NCBI GenBank assembly: GCA_041394245.1
Contig: JAWKIR010000002.1
Location: 620,001 to 684,000 of the forward strand
Reading direction: 5' to 3'
DNA: 64,000 nucleotides
Source: Acidimicrobiales bacterium
GTDB taxonomy: Bacteria; Actinomycetota; Acidimicrobiia; Acidimicrobiales; Aldehydirespiratoraceae
Shown here: piece by piece, positions 58,963-64,000 of the stretch
Numbering within the stretch: position 1 is the first letter of the stretch
How the letters are laid out: each line of letters begins with the position of its first letter
The notes under the pieces: model-generated
The model's database searches: none
What the model saw: the letters and a program-made list of their open reading frames with translations, nothing else
What the model was told of the DNA's origin: nothing
Translations under genes and position numbers: made by a program

Positions 58963-59175
58963 TCAGTGGCTGCTGGGTGCGAGGTAGTCGGCGAGGCGGT
59001 CACGGACGATGAAGGTCCGGCCGCCGATCTTCACGGCGGGAAGCGTCCTGCCGTTCGGGCGCATGCTCGTGAGCAGGTAGCAGGTGCTCAGCGCGATGCG
59101 GAGGTACTGCGCCGTCTCGGCGACGGTCATCAGCTCGGGGTACTCCGCGAGCGGTAGTGGCGTGTTGGGTTCCAT
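58963..59175 (-). CDS. xis: Excisionase/HTH_17 DNA-binding protein
   Basis: 70 residues from ATG 59175. Winged helix of the MerR-like excisionase type: LMTVAETAQYLRIALSTCYLLTSMRPNGRTLPAVKIGGRTFIVRDRLADYLAPSSH. It ends 196 bases before the integrase start, same strand, the usual order for integrase control. Such proteins direct excision and often repress int. Its upstream region carries the CATCTCTCC/GGAGAGATG palindrome shared with the next gene. Confidence 0.85.
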   Translation of the reverse strand: MEPNTPLPLAEYPELMTVAETAQYLRIALSTCYLLTSMRPNGRTLPAVKIGGRTFIVRDRLADYLAPSSH

Positions 59176-59212
59176 GCCCTCATCTGTGGCCCCGGCGGTT
59201 CGCCGATCGGGA

Positions 59213-59256
59213 CATCTCTCCGTGGTTTCCGCCGAGGATTCTCGATGGAGAGATGG
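59213..59256. promoter_or_regulatory. Inverted CATCTCTCC sites before the excisionase gene
   Basis: CATCTCTCC at 59213-59221 and GGAGAGATGG at 59247-59256 face each other across 25 bases, starting 38 bases upstream of the excisionase ATG. The same half-sites form the tight palindrome at 59884-59911 upstream of the nuclease gene. Shared control of the two genes is inferred. Confidence 0.55.
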
Positions 59257-59296
59257 AAGAGAGATGAACGAGAGGTCCGAGCAGTCGGGTCCGAGT

Positions 59297-59830
59297 TCAG
59301 AGCTGGACCGAGACCTGCCAGGTGGTCGATCGGGAGCGAGTTGCGATCTCGCCGACGCTCGTCTGCAAAAGCTTGCCGGTGACGAGGTTCTGGAGGATGA
59401 CGATGTGCCGGTCGCCGAGTTGGCGAGCGGCTTCGATCTCCTTCTCGGTGAGCGAGAAGAAGAACCCACCGAAGTCCTCACGAACGGACGGCTTCTTCGT
59501 CGACTTGATCTCGACGAAGGTGATCGACGGGAGGAGTCGCCTGACGTTGTCGGCGTCGAGGAAGTCGATCGTCGATCCGCTCGGGAGGAGGATTGCGTCG
59601 AACGACGTGCCGGCGATCGAGATGCCTGATCGTTCGAGTTCGCCGAGGAGGACTCGTAGCGCTGCGCCGCGTGGGCGTGGGATGAGGTCCTCGGTACTGG
59701 AGATCAGCGTCTGCTCGCCGCTCGACCCAGTCTGATTGGAGAGCCGCTCGAGATGGACCCGCCGGAAGGCTGCTTCGCCGACGAGACGTGCGATGCCTTC
59801 GTCGTCAGTGTTCGTGTCGCCGACCGCCAC
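59297..59830 (-). CDS. PD-(D/E)XK nuclease-like protein
   Basis: About 177 residues from a GTG at 59830; the frame is open further but the protein-like sequence starts near here and a palindrome lies just upstream. The core GTSFDAILLPSGSTIDFLDADNVRRLLPSITFVEIKSTKKPSVREDFGGFFFSLTEKEIEAARQLGDRHIVILQNLVTG has an Asp followed by ExK (VEIKSTKK) and then helix EIEAARQLG and strand RHIVILQN, the order of PD-(D/E)XK nucleases and DUF3883-like domains. It could be a restriction or Holliday-junction-type nuclease of the element. The start site is uncertain. Confidence 0.6.
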   Translation of the reverse strand: MAVGDTNTDDEGIARLVGEAAFRRVHLERLSNQTGSSGEQTLISSTEDLIPRPRGAALRVLLGELERSGISIAGTSFDAILLPSGSTIDFLDADNVRRLLPSITFVEIKSTKKPSVREDFGGFFFSLTEKEIEAARQLGDRHIVILQNLVTGKLLQTSVGEIATRSRSTTWQVSVQL

Positions 59831-59883
59831 GTGAGCAGCCTGCCACGGCGCAGAGCGAAGGTGGTGGCTTGCCGGCGAGCGTT

Positions 59884-59911
59884 GCGGAGAGATGGTAGGC
59901 CATCTCTCCGC
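59884..59911. repeat. Perfect palindrome 1 upstream of the nuclease gene
   Basis: GCGGAGAGATGG and its inverted copy CCATCTCTCCGC, 12-bp arms around TAGG, 54 bases before the proposed GTG. It contains the half-site found before the excisionase gene. Confidence 0.8.
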
Positions 59912-59920
59912 GGCGTCATC

Positions 59921-59948
59921 ATCTGCAGGTCCGGCAGGACCTGCAGAT
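59921..59948. repeat. Perfect palindrome 2 upstream of the nuclease gene
   Basis: ATCTGCAGGTCC and GGACCTGCAGAT, 12-bp arms around GGCA, ten bases beyond palindrome 1 and with the same 4-base spacer. A third looser inverted repeat (ATGTGTC...GACACAT, 59946-59976) follows directly. Could be operators, a replication or nicking region, or a transcription terminator for reverse-strand transcripts. Confidence 0.8.
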
Positions 59949-60077
59949 GTGTCCGATGTTTGTCCGTTCCGACACATCAGCAGCGTGTCCCTGAGAGCGC
60001 TCTCTGGGCGGTTCCGCTGCGAGGGGATCGAGCCGCTTGGGGTGCGACGGAAACGGGCCTCGAATCGGAGAGGCGGG

Positions 60078-60632
60078 TCAGTCTTGGGAGTTCCACTCGG
60101 CAAGAAGTTGCTCGCCGCCTGCGTCCAGCCATCGCTGTTTGACAACGGGGTTGAAGAAGTCCGGGAGGTCAACTCGCGGCACTTCGCCGCCGGATGAGGG
60201 CTCGATCGTGATCGCTGGCTCGTTGAGCTTCTCCCTCGTCGGGGGAACGGTAGAGGGTTCCTCTGCGAGCTCGAGCGGCAGGATCAACTGTTCGAAGAAG
60301 CCGCGAAGCGTCAAGCTACGAGTAGTGAGCGCCAAATCAGAAGTGCATTCGATGATCGTCGGACCGAAGGGATCCTGTGATCCAACCAGGACATGGCGAG
60401 GGTCGAGGGGCAGGAGGACCATGCTTCCTCGAGGCGGGACGAATGCCGAGAAGCCCTGGGGAACCCGTCCCTCGGGATCGAACAGGGAAACCGGATTGTC
60501 GCTCGTGAAGAACGTGGGTTCCTCGGCGACGGCAATCTGCCATCCGAACCCAGCCAGATGACGTTCCAGAACGTCGGCATGCCACAGCATCGTGCGCAGG
60601 AGACTGTTCTTCTCCGACCGTCCCAGATCCAT
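60078..60632 (-). pseudogene. C-terminal part of a DUF4238-like protein
   Basis: 184 codons from ATG 60632. The sequence LLRTMLWHADVLERHLAGFGWQIAVAEEPTFFTSDNPVSLFDPEG ... SMVLLPLDPRHVLVGSQ contains the TSDNPV motif and surrounding pattern of DUF4238 proteins. Full members are near 280-330 residues and start with an HxVPxxYLxxF-type segment that is absent here. The reading frame continues upstream but the sequence there is coding-like on the opposite strand instead. It is therefore probably a truncated gene; a shorter functional protein cannot be excluded. Confidence 0.6.
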
Positions 60633-60812
60633 TCTGGCAAGTGCCTGGTGAACGCGACGGACCTCGGCTGCGCCGACGGCTTCCCCCACGACCTGCTCGC
60701 TCTCTCGCTGCGGATGGCAGGTACTCCCTGCGGGCCGCTTCGCAAGAGCACCGGCTTCCCCGACCTCGAGGTGGCGGCCGTTGTCGACGAGGTGCTCGGT
60801 CGCAGCAATTGA
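60633..60812 (+). pseudogene. 3' fragment of an unidentified gene
   Basis: The forward frame ending at TGA 60812 reads CLVNATDLGCADGFPHDLLALSLRMAGTPCGPLRKSTGFPDLEVAAVVDEVLGRSN, which looks like a genuine protein C-terminus. Upstream of about 60633 the same frame is antisense to the DUF4238 fragment and loses protein character. Two gene ends thus abut at about 60632, pointing to a past deletion or recombination. Family not recognised. Confidence 0.35.
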
Positions 60813-60828
60813 TTGCCCGCACCCGCTC

Positions 60829-60844
60829 GTCAGGTTATCCTGAC
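60829..60844. promoter_or_regulatory. Operator-like palindrome of the HTH/PIN operon
   Basis: GTCAGG-TTAT-CCTGAC, a perfect inverted repeat four bases before the ATG of the HTH gene. The central TTAT also makes it AT-richer than its surroundings. Autoregulation by the HTH protein is typical for toxin-antitoxin operons and is inferred here. Confidence 0.6.
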
Positions 60845-60848
60845 AGCC

Positions 60849-61163
60849 ATGGGTGTGATCGTCACCGATGAGCTGCCGGCAGATCCGCTGGATGCGTTGC
60901 GGGCGTTGGCGCGCACTGAAGCCGAGCTCGACGAACTCCGCCGCCAGCAAGTCGCTGCAGCACGTGATGCCGGAGCGACCTGGGAGCAAGTCGGGGAGGC
61001 GCTCGGGATGAGTCGCCAGTCGGCGTGGGAGTACTACGCCGCCCGAGCACGTGCTGAGATCGCGGCGAATGTGGCCGCCAACGCCGATCTGTCCGACGAT
61101 GACGCCACGGATCTCGCAGTCGAAGAGGTTCGAGCGGTGCGGCGTCGTCGACGCTCTCGCTGA
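60849..61163 (+). CDS. HTH protein, putative antitoxin of the PIN toxin
   Basis: 104 residues from ATG. Helical N-terminus (DPLDALRALARTEAELDELRRQQVAAARDAG) followed by ATWEQVGEALGMSRQSAWEYYAARA, a helix-turn-helix like that used for DNA binding by sigma-factor-type regulators, and a basic C-terminus (VRRRRRSR). It starts 12 bases before the PIN gene's upstream region ends (stop 61163, PIN ATG 61176). The order DNA-binding protein-PIN toxin is that of toxin-antitoxin modules. Confidence 0.75.
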   Translation: MGVIVTDELPADPLDALRALARTEAELDELRRQQVAAARDAGATWEQVGEALGMSRQSAWEYYAARARAEIAANVAANADLSDDDATDLAVEEVRAVRRRRRSR

Positions 61164-61175
61164 TCCGGCAACGGC

Positions 61176-61592
61176 ATGAGGGTGGTGCTCGATGCCAACG
61201 TGTGGGTGTCGGCTGCGATCCGTAGCGGGCCGGCCCATCGGATCGTGCAGTCCTGGCTTGCCGGAGCGGCCGCGTTCGACGTCGTGATCTGCCCGGAACT
61301 CGTCGCAGAGGTTGAAGACGTCCTCACCCAGCGACCGAGGATGCGCAAGTGGATTCCGCTCGACGTCGCCGAGCGGTTCGTCGAAACGCTCCGGGTTCTT
61401 GCCGACGTCGTCCCAGACCCGATCGAGATCGAGGCAATCACCCGAGACATCGACGACGACTACCTTGTCGCCCTCGCCCGCGAGCACGGCGCCGACTACA
61501 TCGTGACCGGTGACAAGGATCTGCTCGAGTGGCCCGACCAGCGCCCGGCGGTGCTGACGCCCGCTGCGTTCGCCGAGCTGGTGGGGGAGTAG
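61176..61592 (+). CDS. PIN-domain toxin (putative ribonuclease)
   Basis: 138 residues from ATG. PIN acidic residues: Asp in RVVLDANVWVSAAIRSG, Glu in CPELVAEVEDVL, Asp in RDIDDDYLVALAREHGADYIVTGDKDLLEW. The last segment (DDDYLVALAREHGADYIVTGDKDLL) is the classic metal-site region of the COG1569-type PIN family. It probably cuts RNA and is held in check by the HTH protein. The pair would stabilise the element in its host. Confidence 0.85.
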   Translation: MRVVLDANVWVSAAIRSGPAHRIVQSWLAGAAAFDVVICPELVAEVEDVLTQRPRMRKWIPLDVAERFVETLRVLADVVPDPIEIEAITRDIDDDYLVALAREHGADYIVTGDKDLLEWPDQRPAVLTPAAFAELVGE

Positions 61593-61667
61593 GGCTGAGT
61601 ATTGCTCGGCGGGCGGAATGCTCGCCGGAGCCAAGGGCGGCGAGCGGCTCCGGGGCGTCGACGCGAC

Positions 61668-61697
61668 TTGTGTCGCTTGTCATCACCGTGTCATCAG
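61668..61697 (+). repeat. Right subterminal repeat, putative integrase arm site
   Basis: TTGTGTCGCTTGTCA (61668-61682), six bases, TGTCATCAG (61689-61697): the same blocks and spacing as at 55801-55830. It lies 114 bases before the right core repeat, while the left copy lies 40 bases after the left core. Confidence 0.7.
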
Positions 61698-61810
61698 AAT
61701 CCTCGGAAATGGGCCTGAATCGACGATTTCAGCTGGAGTGGCTGGACGGCGAGAGTGGCTCTGAGCTGGAGAGACAGCGAATGCTCGACACGCAGCGGAG
61801 CCGCCGATGA

Positions 61811-61834
61811 GGGGTTCAAGTCCCCCCTCCGACA
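61811..61834 (+). repeat. attR: right core repeat
   Basis: Exact second copy of the 24 bases at the tRNA-Leu 3' end. It is followed by TGTTTCGCG rather than CCA, suggesting that the uninterrupted chromosomal tRNA gene did not encode CCA and that the element supplied it. Confidence 0.92.
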
Positions 61835-62071
61835 TGTTTCGCGAAAGCCCTGGTCAGAGCGTCGTGCGCTCGGCGGCCGGGGCTTTGTCGCGTCCTCCTG
61901 AGGTCGGCTGCAGGGCTGTGACCTGCGGTTTTGTCTCCGTGTCGGAGCTGGGAGTCGAAGTCTCCCGTCCAAGATAGGAGAGCGGTGAAAGCCCAGGTCA
62001 GCCGGCTCCACCATGAGGTGTCGTCCTGCATATTTGGAACGAGGGCGAGGAGCATAGCTCCCGGTGCCGTG

Positions 62072-62947
62072 TCAACTGGGCGGAGCGACGAGCTCCGCAG
62101 AGAGGTCCCACAGCCTCCGTGCGGCTGCCTGGTCGAGAGCGGGGTCGCTGGGTTGTTTCGGCTTGCCGGACGCCCAATAGACGGAGGCTTCGAGTTCGTC
62201 GGGTTGGGCGGTGGCGAGCAGAACGCTGGTCGTAGCGCCCTTCTCGGGCGTGGCCAAGAGCGGCTTGAGCAGGGTCATCGCCAGACCCATCCAACGCGGA
62301 CTGCCGGCTCCCTTGCCGAAGTTGGTGGCGACGACGCCGGGGTGAAGCGCACGAGCGATGACGCCGTCGGGCCCGAGGCGGCGGTCGAGCTCGACGGTGA
62401 ACAAGATGTTGGCGAGTTTGGAGGCGGCATAGGCGCTCGATGGCGAGTAGCCGTGGGTCATCTGCAGGTCGTCGAAGGCGAGGCCACGCTTGGGGCCCCG
62501 GTGGTTCTCGCTGCTGACGGTGATCACGCGGGCGGGCGCACTGTGGATGAGGAGCGGGGTGAGGAGGTTGGTGAGGAGGTTGGTGAGAAGGAAGGGGCCA
62601 AGGTGGTTCACGGCGAGCGTCCATTCGAAGCCATCTTCTGTGGTGCGTCGCTTGCCTGCCATGGTCCCCGCGTTGTTGACGAGGATGTCGAGCCGGTCGT
62701 GGCGGTCGGCGTAGGTGCCGGCGAAGGTGCGCACGGCATCGAGGGACGCCAGGTCGAGTCTCGCTGGCTCGACCTGGGTGCCGGTGGCTGCGGTGAGTTC
62801 GTCGGCGATGCGCTGGGCGGAGGAGAGCGTTCGTGAGGTGATGGTCACTCGTGCGCCGCGGCTGGCGAGCTGGGCGGCGGTGGCGCGCCCGATGCCGGAG
62901 GTGCCGCCGGTGACGAGGACGTGTTTGCCGTTGATGTTCCAGGTCAT
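62072..62947 (-). CDS. Short-chain dehydrogenase/reductase
   Basis: 291 residues from ATG 62947. NAD(P)-binding HVLVTGGTSGIGRATAAQLASRGARV, DILVNNAGTMAG, catalytic Ser in VITVSSENH and the YxxxK motif in SAYAASKLANILFTVEL. The long C-terminal region and the AxSKLAN form match the retinol dehydrogenase-like group of SDRs. A short tandem duplication (LLTNLLTNLLTPLL) occurs near residue 120. It overlaps the upstream TetR gene by four bases and is probably controlled by it. Confidence 0.9.
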   Translation of the reverse strand: MTWNINGKHVLVTGGTSGIGRATAAQLASRGARVTITSRTLSSAQRIADELTAATGTQVEPARLDLASLDAVRTFAGTYADRHDRLDILVNNAGTMAGKRRTTEDGFEWTLAVNHLGPFLLTNLLTNLLTPLLIHSAPARVITVSSENHRGPKRGLAFDDLQMTHGYSPSSAYAASKLANILFTVELDRRLGPDGVIARALHPGVVATNFGKGAGSPRWMGLAMTLLKPLLATPEKGATTSVLLATAQPDELEASVYWASGKPKQPSDPALDQAAARRLWDLSAELVAPPS

Positions 62948-63513
62948 TGCGGGTCCTCCCGTTTGGTGGTTACGGCGGCGAGAAGGGTGACGGTGACGTC
63001 ATCGACGATGCGGGCGGCACGTTCAGGGGTTGCGGCGACGAGTTCGGAGACGCCGGTCAGCACGTGGCGCAGCAGGAGAGCAGTGATGTCGGGGTCGAGG
63101 TCGGGGCGGAAGTCTCCGTTGGCGATGCCATCGGTGAGGATCGAGCGGATTCGTTGCTCGAGTTCGGTGTCGAACGCCGAGAGCTGGTCTCGAAGTTCGG
63201 GCGGGAAGTCGTGGTGGGTCGCGAGGGTGTGTCCGTGGCTGGAGATGGCAGCGATGTGGCGGACGAGTTGTTCGATGGCCTTGGCCGGGGTGGAAATGAC
63301 GCTCAGGGCCTGGGTCAGGCCGTCGATGGCGTGCTGGTTGTGGGCGGTGGCGGCGTCGGCCAGGATGCTGGGGATGTCGGGGTAGTGGTTGTAGAGGGTG
63401 GCTCGGGCCACGCCGGCGGACTTGGCGACGGCGACCATGGTGACGCCGGCGAGGCCGTGCTCGGAGACGAGCGTCAGGGCAGCGTCGATGATGCGCTCGC
63501 GAGCCGAGGTCAT
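62944..63513 (-). CDS. TetR-family transcriptional regulator
   Basis: 189 residues from ATG 63513. N-terminal HTH: ARERIIDAALTLVSEHGLAGVTMVAVAKSAGVARATLYNHYPDIPSILADA, followed by a helical ligand-binding domain. The ATG overlaps the stop of the small ORF upstream, and the stop overlaps the SDR start, so all three appear to be one transcript. The palindrome at 63659 is a likely operator. Confidence 0.88.
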   Translation of the reverse strand: MTSARERIIDAALTLVSEHGLAGVTMVAVAKSAGVARATLYNHYPDIPSILADAATAHNQHAIDGLTQALSVISTPAKAIEQLVRHIAAISSHGHTLATHHDFPPELRDQLSAFDTELEQRIRSILTDGIANGDFRPDLDPDITALLLRHVLTGVSELVAATPERAARIVDDVTVTLLAAVTTKREDPQ

Positions 63514-63647
63514 GACGCGTCCTGCGTGTACAGCCGTCTCGACAGGGGCGCGAAGATGGCGAGCACGCCGATCGTCCGGGCGCCGGTCAAGAACAGGTCG
63601 GTGTTGTTGGCCGTGTCCACGCACAGGCCCCGATCACCAGTGGTCAT
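63510..63647 (-). CDS. Small 45-residue ORF upstream of tetR
   Basis: ATG 63647 preceded by GGTGGA, ending in TGA that overlaps the tetR ATG. The product begins MTTGDRGLCVDTANNTDLFL and ends with a hydrophobic helix and RRLYTQDAS (TGARTIGVLAIFAPLSRRLYTQ). The hydrophobic end looks like the last helix and C-terminus of an ABC-2 type permease, so it may be a remnant of a transporter gene or a small membrane or leader protein. The overlap and Shine-Dalgarno support translation. Confidence 0.45.
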   Translation of the reverse strand: MTTGDRGLCVDTANNTDLFLTGARTIGVLAIFAPLSRRLYTQDAS

Positions 63648-63658
63648 ACTGTCCACCG

Positions 63659-63670
63659 TAGCATACGCTA
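63659..63670. promoter_or_regulatory. Palindrome, possible TetR operator
   Basis: TAGC-ATAC-GCTA, 12 bases before the small ORF ATG and overlapping the stop codon of the gene further upstream. Read on the reverse strand it includes TATGCT, a possible -10 element, so a repressor bound here could block transcription of the small ORF-tetR-SDR unit. Confidence 0.4.
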
Positions 63671-64000
63671 TGTCTCCCGCCGACGGCGATTGCTCGTCAC
63701 TCCTGCACGAGGGTCGGCTCCGCCGCGTGACCGGGAATGTGCGCGTCGGCTGTGGGTTGCTCGCGCCCGGAACTCGTCGGTGAGGTGGTGGGCGCCGACG
63801 GGGTCGCCGATCATGTCGCGTTGGCCCATGAGGGCGAACATCTGGAGGTTGGCGCCGGCGTTGGGGTTGATGGGGCTGATCAGCCGTCCGAACGCACGGA
63901 CCAGTCGGCTCGGCACCCGCGAGACGCGAGCGAGTCGGCCGGCGGCGTCGAAGGCAGCGGCGGTGAGGCCGTTGTCGTTACGAACGGCGAGGACGAGCGA
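63668..64000 (-). CDS. 3' part of a gene entering from the right edge
   Basis: Reverse-strand frame open from the window edge to TAG at 63668-63670 (110 codons visible): SLVLAVRNDNGLTAAAFDAAGRLARVSRVPSRLVRAFGRLISPINPNAGANLQMFALMGQRDMIGDPVGAHHLTDEF, then an Arg-rich end. The body reads like a real protein; the last 30 residues are rich in Arg and Ser and may be a frame-extended or degenerate tail. Family not recognised. Confidence 0.5.
   Translation of the reverse strand, partial: SLVLAVRNDNGLTAAAFDAAGRLARVSRVPSRLVRAFGRLISPINPNAGANLQMFALMGQRDMIGDPVGAHHLTDEFRARATHSRRAHSRSRGGADPRAGVTSNRRRRET

Larger units (their letters stand above)
55738..61834. mobile_element. Integrative element of about 6.1 kb in tRNA-Leu
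   Basis: Bounded by identical 24-bp core repeats in direct orientation, with an integrase and an excisionase inside, and matching subterminal repeats near both ends. Gene content: DUF5343 and HEPN-like pair, integrase, excisionase, nuclease-like gene, DUF4238 fragment and HTH/PIN pair. It has no recognisable replication, conjugation or virion genes, so it probably moves with help from other elements or is a satellite. The DUF5343/HEPN pair is visibly less GC-rich than the flanking chromosome, a sign of separate acquisition. Confidence 0.88.
61593..62071. other. Right end of the element and its flank, no gene seen
   Basis: Holds a GGCGAGC-rich inverted region (61620-61660), the right arm-type repeat (61668-61697), the right core repeat (61811-61834) and, outside the element, a long-loop stem AAAGCCC/GGGCTTT (61844-61886) that may be the original tRNA-Leu terminator. 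Bases 61890-62071 contain T-arm-like GGGAG...CTCCC (61958-61974) and a second AAAGCCC-AGGTCAG copy, perhaps an old tRNA or att remnant. No plausible protein is encoded. Confidence 0.55.

Noticed and set aside
60078..61634. A single 518-codon reverse gene across the DUF4238 region
   Set aside because: Beyond 60632 this frame is antisense to the forward HTH and PIN genes and has no protein-like sequence; only the C-terminal 184 codons look real.
61811..61834. A second tRNA gene at the TTCAAG-containing sequence
   Set aside because: Only the T arm and acceptor 3' strand are present; no D arm, anticodon arm or 5' acceptor strand precede it. It is the att repeat.
61955..61980. A further tRNA or att remnant with GGGAG...CTCCC
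   Set aside because: The seven-base loop TCGAAGT lacks the fixed TTC at the right positions and no other tRNA part is nearby; it may be chance.

Overview
The window is high-GC DNA of an actinobacterium. The neighbourhoods pdtaR-polA-rpsA, coaE-uvrB-uvrA and uvrC-rapZ-yvcK-gap-pgk-tpiA-secG, the GTG starts, the four-base start/stop overlaps and the absence of outer-membrane genes all fit Actinomycetota. The lack of a whiA gene after yvcK, together with the general protein style, suggests Acidimicrobiia; that class assignment is an inference.

Layout. 1-12 kb: small secreted or regulatory genes, an ANTAR response regulator, DNA polymerase I, a large membrane-anchored protein with a Cys/His hydrolase-like C-terminus, a methyltransferase and ribosomal protein S1, closed by a strong terminator. 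12.2-25 kb: a Tad/Flp pilus locus (cpaB, cpaE, cpaF, a tadB fused to a von Willebrand-like domain, tadC), a membrane protein, a NarL-type two-component pair and a Flp pilin. An IS481-family element with 15-bp target duplications sits directly between the response regulator and the pilin. 25-33 kb: coaE, uvrB, uvrA (with a LexA-type box) and two membrane proteins. 33.2-44.7 kb: a surface-glycan locus of nine tightly overlapping forward genes plus two reverse genes. It includes a set of enzymes for a 2,3-diacetamido-uronic acid, a flippase, a sulfotransferase and a phosphoglycosyl transferase. 44.8-55.6 kb: uvrC, a propeller protein, rapZ-yvcK, the triose part of glycolysis (gap with a histone-like basic tail, pgk, tpiA), secG and an oligopeptide-type binding lipoprotein.

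55.7-61.8 kb: an integrated element in the 3' end of a tRNA-Leu(GAG) gene. It has 24-bp direct repeats at both ends, matching subterminal repeats that look like integrase arm sites, a tyrosine integrase with an inserted helix-turn-helix-like segment, a small excisionase, and cargo. The cargo is a lower-GC DUF5343/HEPN-ribonuclease-like gene pair, a PD-(D/E)XK-like nuclease under repeated palindromic sites, a DUF4238 fragment, and an HTH/PIN toxin-antitoxin pair. This is the best candidate for an undescribed (probably defensive) system here. 62-64 kb: a TetR-regulated SDR oxidoreductase with a tiny upstream ORF, and the 3' end of a gene that runs off the window.

All family names come from reading motifs by eye; no database search was possible.
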